The translations under genes and the position numbers were made by a program. A DNA stretch of 64,000 bases from Nitratireductor sp. ZSWI3 (GTDB lineage Bacteria; Pseudomonadota; Alphaproteobacteria; Rhizobiales; Rhizobiaceae): assembly GCF_024655565.1 (NCBI RefSeq), contig NZ_JANKOF010000014.1, positions 1-64,000 on the forward strand, read 5' to 3'. Shown here in pieces: positions 60,591 through 64,000 of this stretch. How positions within the stretch are numbered: position 1 is the stretch's first letter; each line of letters starts with the position of its first letter. The notes under the pieces are model-generated. The model worked only from the letters and a program-made list of their open reading frames with translations, made no database searches and was not told the DNA's origin.

Positions 60591-61073
60591 TCAACCGACT
60601 GCAGCCAGATAGGCCTCGGTCAGTTCGTTGATGACCGAGCGCTCCGGCGGTTCAGTGCCGAGATGCAGGCTGCGCAATTCCGCCATGAAGGCTTCCCACA
60701 TGTCCCGCCCGCCTTCCTCAAGCAACTGGGCGCGGATGGAGAGCTCCCGCGTCGCCGGCGTGAAGCGTCGCCCCCAGGCGCCCATCTCGGCCAGAAGCGG
60801 CACCAGTCGGATGGTCGGTTCGGTCAGGCTGTAGATCGTTTTCTGCTTGTGCTTAGGGTCCGGGCTTGTCGCCAGCAAACCCGCGTCCACCAACTTCCTC
60901 AGCCGGTCGGCAAGAATGTTGGAGGCGATACCTTCCTCGGAGTGGTTGAGCAGGTCGCGATAGTGTCGGCGGTTGCCGAACATGATGTCGCGAATGACGA
61001 TCAGGCTCCAGCGGTCGCCGAGCGTCTCAAGGGTCAGATTGATCGGGCAGCCGGAGCGGAAGGGCTTGTCCAT
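60591..61073 (-). CDS. HxlR-family transcriptional regulator
   Basis: 160 aa from ATG 61073; the open frame further upstream is a shadow of the DHFR-like gene. CPINLTLETLGDRWSLIVIR is the HxlR start with the N-terminal Cys, then FGNRRHYRDLLNHSEEGIAS, NILADRLRKLVDAGLL. Divergent from the DHFR-like/YCII/DHFR-like genes starting at 61159, its expected targets. Confidence 0.93.
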   Translation of the reverse strand: MDKPFRSGCPINLTLETLGDRWSLIVIRDIMFGNRRHYRDLLNHSEEGIASNILADRLRKLVDAGLLATSPDPKHKQKTIYSLTEPTIRLVPLLAEMGAWGRRFTPATRELSIRAQLLEEGGRDMWEAFMAELRSLHLGTEPPERSVINELTEAYLAAVG

Positions 61074-61158
61074 GTGGATCTCCGTAAACTGCTTGTAAAA
61101 TAGATACGGTTTTGTTAGAACACAACTGCTTGCAAATTGCATACAGAAGGGTGTGGCC

Positions 61159-61800
61159 ATGAGCAGGGTAATCGTTTCCGGGTTCTCGTTGTCGATAGAC
61201 GGCTTCGGCGCAGGACCGGAGCAGAGTGTCGAAAATCCGCTCGGCAAGCGTGGGGGCGAGATGTTCGAGTGGCATGTCGGTAGCCGGCACTTCCACCGGA
61301 TGTTCGGAAAGGAAGGCGGGTCGGAAGGTATCGACAACGATTTCTCCACCCGTTCCATGTCTGGGTTCGGCGCCTTCATTCTCGGCCGCAACATGTTCGG
61401 CCCGGTTCGCGGAGAGTGGCCCGACGACGAGTGGAAGGGCTGGTGGGGAGACAACCCGCCTTATCATGCACCGACTTTCATTCTCACCCACTACCCACGG
61501 CCTTCGACAGAGATGGAGGGCGGGACTGTCTTTCATTTCGTGACGGACGGGATCGAAGCCGCGCTCGAGCGGGCAAGGGCCGCGGCGGGCGACAAGAACG
61601 TCAAGATCGGTGGCGGGGTTTCGACGGTGCGGCAATATCTTCAGGCAGGGCTGGTCGACGAAATGCATCTTGCCGTTTCGCCCGTGGTGCTCGGCCGGGG
61701 CGAAGCCTTATTCGCCGGGATCGATCTGCCCGCCCTCGGCTTTTCTGTCACCGAGCATGTCGCGACAGAAGCCGCGACCCACATCGTGCTTTCGAAATAG
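61159..61800 (+). CDS. Dihydrofolate reductase-like (RibD C-terminal) protein
   Basis: 213 aa from ATG 61159 (GTG 61153 possible). SRVIVSGFSLSIDGFGAGPE, AFILGRNMFGPVRGEWPDDE, VKIGGGVSTVRQYLQAGLVD, VLGRGEALFAGIDLPALGF. RibD_C/DHFR-like, NADPH-binding. First of three rightward genes with spacings of 18 and 23 nt, so an operon with the YCII-like gene and a second DHFR-like gene. Confidence 0.93.
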   Translation: MSRVIVSGFSLSIDGFGAGPEQSVENPLGKRGGEMFEWHVGSRHFHRMFGKEGGSEGIDNDFSTRSMSGFGAFILGRNMFGPVRGEWPDDEWKGWWGDNPPYHAPTFILTHYPRPSTEMEGGTVFHFVTDGIEAALERARAAAGDKNVKIGGGVSTVRQYLQAGLVDEMHLAVSPVVLGRGEALFAGIDLPALGFSVTEHVATEAATHIVLSK

Positions 61801-61818
61801 GAAAATGGAGGTGGCATC

Positions 61819-62142
61819 ATGCCGAAATTCATCACCATCGGGTATGGCGATCAGGCCGGCTACGACCGCACGCCGCAAGACGTCAGGGACGCCGCCCATG
61901 AGCAGGACGCTAAGCTGGTTTCGGAAGGTGCCGTGATGGGGATCGCCGGCGCGCCGGTGCAGGTGCGCAATCCGAACGCTGCCGGCATGGAAATACGCGA
62001 AGGCCCGTTCATGGCCTCCGACATGCCGATCGCCGGTTTCGCGGTGATCGGGGCCGCCAACCTGGAAGAGGCCATCGACAAGGTCTCGCAAGTTCCCTGT
62101 GCCGTTGCCCACGGCGTCGTCGAAGTCTGGCCGCTGAAGTAA
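61819..62142 (+). CDS. YCII-like domain protein
   Basis: 107 aa: PKFITIGYGDQAGYDRTPQD, VMGIAGAPVQVRNPNAAGME, REGPFMASDMPIAGFAVIGA, EEAIDKVSQVPCAVAHGVVE. The shape matches the YCII/DGPF group (dimeric alpha+beta barrel), with EGPF in place of DGPF. In the middle of the DHFR-like operon, not beside a sigma factor, unlike the 45150 gene. Confidence 0.9.
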   Translation: MPKFITIGYGDQAGYDRTPQDVRDAAHEQDAKLVSEGAVMGIAGAPVQVRNPNAAGMEIREGPFMASDMPIAGFAVIGAANLEEAIDKVSQVPCAVAHGVVEVWPLK

Positions 62143-62165
62143 CCGTTCATCAACGCGGAGGGAGA

Positions 62166-62702
62166 ATGGGAATGGCAAAGCTCGTATTCGGTATGAACGT
62201 ATCGCTGGACGGCTATGTGGACCATATGAGGTTTCAGCCGGACCCCACGCTCTTCCGTCATTTTATCGGCGAGGCCGAGGGACAGGCGGGCAGCATCTAC
62301 GGCCGCAACATGTACGAGATCATGCGGTACTGGGACGAGGACCATGCCGACTGGGAGCCGGAGGGAGAGGCCTTCGCGGCGGCCTGGCGGAAGCAGACGA
62401 AATGGGTCGTCTCGCGTACCCTAACATCGGTCGGGCCCAACGCAACGCTCGTCGGGGACGATCTGGAAGGCGCGATCCGCAGGCTGAAGGCCGAGCGTGA
62501 CGGGGAGATCGAGATCGCCGGTCCGAACCTGGCGCGAAGCTTCACCGAACTCGGTCTGATCGACGAATACCGGATTTACCTTCACCCGGTCGTACTCGGT
62601 CACGGCGCACCCTACTTCGCCGGCTCCCGACCACCACTCCGCCTGATATCGCATGAACGGATTAGTGAGGATGTACTCCGGTTGACCTACGTTCCTACAT
62701 GA
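62166..62702 (+). CDS. Dihydrofolate reductase-like (RibD C-terminal) protein
   Basis: 178 aa (ATG 62166 or 62172): KLVFGMNVSLDGYVDHMRFQ, GSIYGRNMYEIMRYWDEDHA, EIEIAGPNLARSFTELGLID, YLHPVVLGHGAPYFAG. RibD_C/YyaP type. Last gene of the HxlR-linked operon and of the cargo block; the backbone resumes with copG. Confidence 0.93.
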   Translation: MGMAKLVFGMNVSLDGYVDHMRFQPDPTLFRHFIGEAEGQAGSIYGRNMYEIMRYWDEDHADWEPEGEAFAAAWRKQTKWVVSRTLTSVGPNATLVGDDLEGAIRRLKAERDGEIEIAGPNLARSFTELGLIDEYRIYLHPVVLGHGAPYFAGSRPPLRLISHERISEDVLRLTYVPT

Positions 62703-62974
62703 ACTCCCCATCGCGACCGATGGAGGCCGCTGCTTTTCAGGATGCGTGCGCAATTCTACCAACGGATGCCGAGGACACGTATTCCATGATGGCGGCTCCG
62801 GACCGCGTCGCCTTCAGCGCTCTAAGGAACGACCCGCAAAACCGGCCGAGCGCACATGTGCGCAATAACTCCATGGCGCCTTTTCGCCATCGCCGATGAC
62901 CTGCCGCAGAATCAAGCCCACGTCGCGGACGGATCGCCAGTCACGTGAGCCACTCCGCCCTCGCTCTCTTGTCA

Positions 62975-63412
62975 TCAGTGCTGTCGATCGTCTGAGGCGC
63001 TGACATCTTCGGGGATCTCCTGCCGGAGCTTCGGCCCCTTGGCGAGACGGCGTCCCAAAGCGGTGATGAACGCTTCGTAGCGCTCTCCGGCTTTGGCACG
63101 CGCAGCTTGCGCAGCGGGTTCGGGCAAGGCCGGCGTCGTGGTGAGCCAAAAGCGAACGAATACGGCCAGCGTCTCGACGGAAATCCCGAGGTCCCGTTCC
63201 AAACGGGCCAAACGACGATCGATTTGATCCAGCCGCTTCGCAACGGCGGCCTCGCGCCTTTCGGCTTCGTCGGGTGACAGGAAGGAGGCGATCGCCGCTT
63301 CTGCGATCATCGACTGCGATTGCTCGCGGCGCGCCGCATAGTCGGCCAGCATCGCCATGATGTCCGGGTCGAGATAGACGGAGATTTGTGTCTTTTTCCT
63401 TCGTCCGGGCAT
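62975..63412 (-). CDS. CopG-family ribbon-helix-helix protein of the transfer cluster
   Basis: 145 aa: KKTQISVYLDPDIMAMLADY is the beta-strand and first helix of an RHH domain, then AARREQSQSMIAEAAIASFL. Coiled-coil-like DEAERREAAVAKRLDQIDRR follows, then RFWLTTTPALPEPAAQAARA, typical of the CopG gene found between traG and trbB. 3 nt after the traG stop. Probably a repressor of the trb operon or part of the relaxosome. Confidence 0.92.
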   Translation of the reverse strand: MPGRRKKTQISVYLDPDIMAMLADYAARREQSQSMIAEAAIASFLSPDEAERREAAVAKRLDQIDRRLARLERDLGISVETLAVFVRFWLTTTPALPEPAAQAARAKAGERYEAFITALGRRLAKGPKLRQEIPEDVSASDDRQH

Positions 63413-63415
63413 TGG

Positions 63416-64000
63416 CTAGAGGTCCATTCCATCCTTGGGATCGAGCGACACCTGCCGCGCCACCCGCTGCATCGTCCGGGCCATCCGGCTGTTGCGCGCG
63501 GCTTCTTCCTGATCTTCATCGAGGGGGTCGATCTCGAACTCGTTTTCGATTGGAGCTTTCTTCTCTACGGGTTTGGTGCGGCTGAGCTCCGGTTGGCGCC
63601 GCCGTTCGGAATCTGTGGTGTCTTCATCGTCGCCAGCGCCGCTAGAGCTGTTGGCCTGAAGTTTCGGCTTGGGTGGCAACGGCAGCGTGCTCCATTCGTC
63701 TTGTTCGGCCTCGGCAGGTTCCGCCTTGGACGGCGGCGGCAGAATGCGATCCTGGAAACGGCGGTCCTCGTAGTAACGAACTTTCTTCGCGCGGATCGGC
63801 GATATGCCCGCGACCATGATGATTTCGTCCGCCGGCGGGAGCTGCATGACCTCACCAGGCGTCAGAAGCGGCCGAGCCGTTTCCTGCCGCGACACCATCA
63901 GATGGCCGAGCCAGGGCGAAAGCCTGTGGCCGGCATAGTTCTTCATCGCGCGCATTTCGGTCGCCGTGCCGAGGGCGTCGGACACGCGTTTGGCGGTGCG
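63416..64000 (-). CDS. traG: Conjugal transfer coupling protein TraG (partial, C-terminus)
   Basis: 195 residues remain, the frame is open to the right edge. GHRLSPWLGHLMVSRQETAR and PLLTPGEVMQLPPADEIIMV with AGISPIRAKKVRYYEDRRFQ are the end of the TraG/VirD4 AAA domain; the tail is acidic and proline-rich. As coupling protein it brings relaxase-bound DNA to the TrbB/TrbE pore. The Walker motifs lie outside the window. Confidence 0.93.
   Translation of the reverse strand, partial: RTAKRVSDALGTATEMRAMKNYAGHRLSPWLGHLMVSRQETARPLLTPGEVMQLPPADEIIMVAGISPIRAKKVRYYEDRRFQDRILPPPSKAEPAEAEQDEWSTLPLPPKPKLQANSSSGAGDDEDTTDSERRRQPELSRTKPVEKKAPIENEFEIDPLDEDQEEAARNSRMARTMQRVARQVSLDPKDGMDL

Overview
The window is GC-rich DNA from an alphaproteobacterium, most likely a member of the Hyphomicrobiales (Rhizobiales) such as the Mesorhizobium/Brucella/Rhizobium group. 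This rests on the style of the tRNA, codon use, the trbB-C-D-E-J-K-L-F-G-I transfer cluster followed by a DUF2274 gene, and the kind of serine recombinases present. It reads as a large stretch of a conjugative, probably integrative, element with very dense accessory cargo. No core metabolic operon is visible.

Left edge (1-3.0 kb): a large serine recombinase running off the window, a HigB/HigA toxin-antitoxin pair just upstream of it on the same strand, a small conserved-looking ORF, a fragment resembling the anticodon arm of tRNA-Arg, and then a complete tRNA-Arg(CCG). This looks like an integration boundary. 3.2-8.1 kb: five leftward genes linked by ATGA overlaps (methyltransferase, LytS-type kinase, LytTR regulator, flavin monooxygenase, alpha/beta hydrolase).

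8.9-22 kb: a patchwork of single enzymes and regulators: two GSTs, XRE, SnoaL-YHS fusion, VOC, three ArsR genes (two paired with SRPBCC genes), methyltransferases, GNAT + CGNR regulator and an arginase-fold protein, with IS3 and Fic remnants. 22-28 kb: a leftward detoxification gene string (haloalkane dehalogenase, GST, GNAT, SelW-like, nitroreductase, EamA exporter, SnoaL) headed by an operator that also lies in front of a TetR gene. 28.6-32.4 kb: decayed mobile DNA (deleted and frameshifted serine recombinase, IS66 tail, IS5 tail, AraC and cupin fragments).

32.4-48.7 kb: further regulator/enzyme couples: TetR/VOC, HxlR/SRPBCC, LacI with three operators, DHFR-like, hydrolase, SRPBCC, a MarR-linked putative drug-inactivation and efflux set (NAT, DHA2 MFS, flavin monooxygenase, membrane protein), YCII + ECF sigma, GST and LysR.

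48.6-58.2 kb: the leftward mating-pore operon trbBCDEJKLFGI plus DUF2274. 58.4-62.7 kb: another cargo block (DUF1772, NmrA, TetR, HxlR, two DHFR-like, YCII-like), inserted between trbB and the copG-traG pair that normally sits next to trbB. traG runs off the right end. The recurring theme is small self-contained 'sensor + detoxifying enzyme' units collected on a conjugative backbone.
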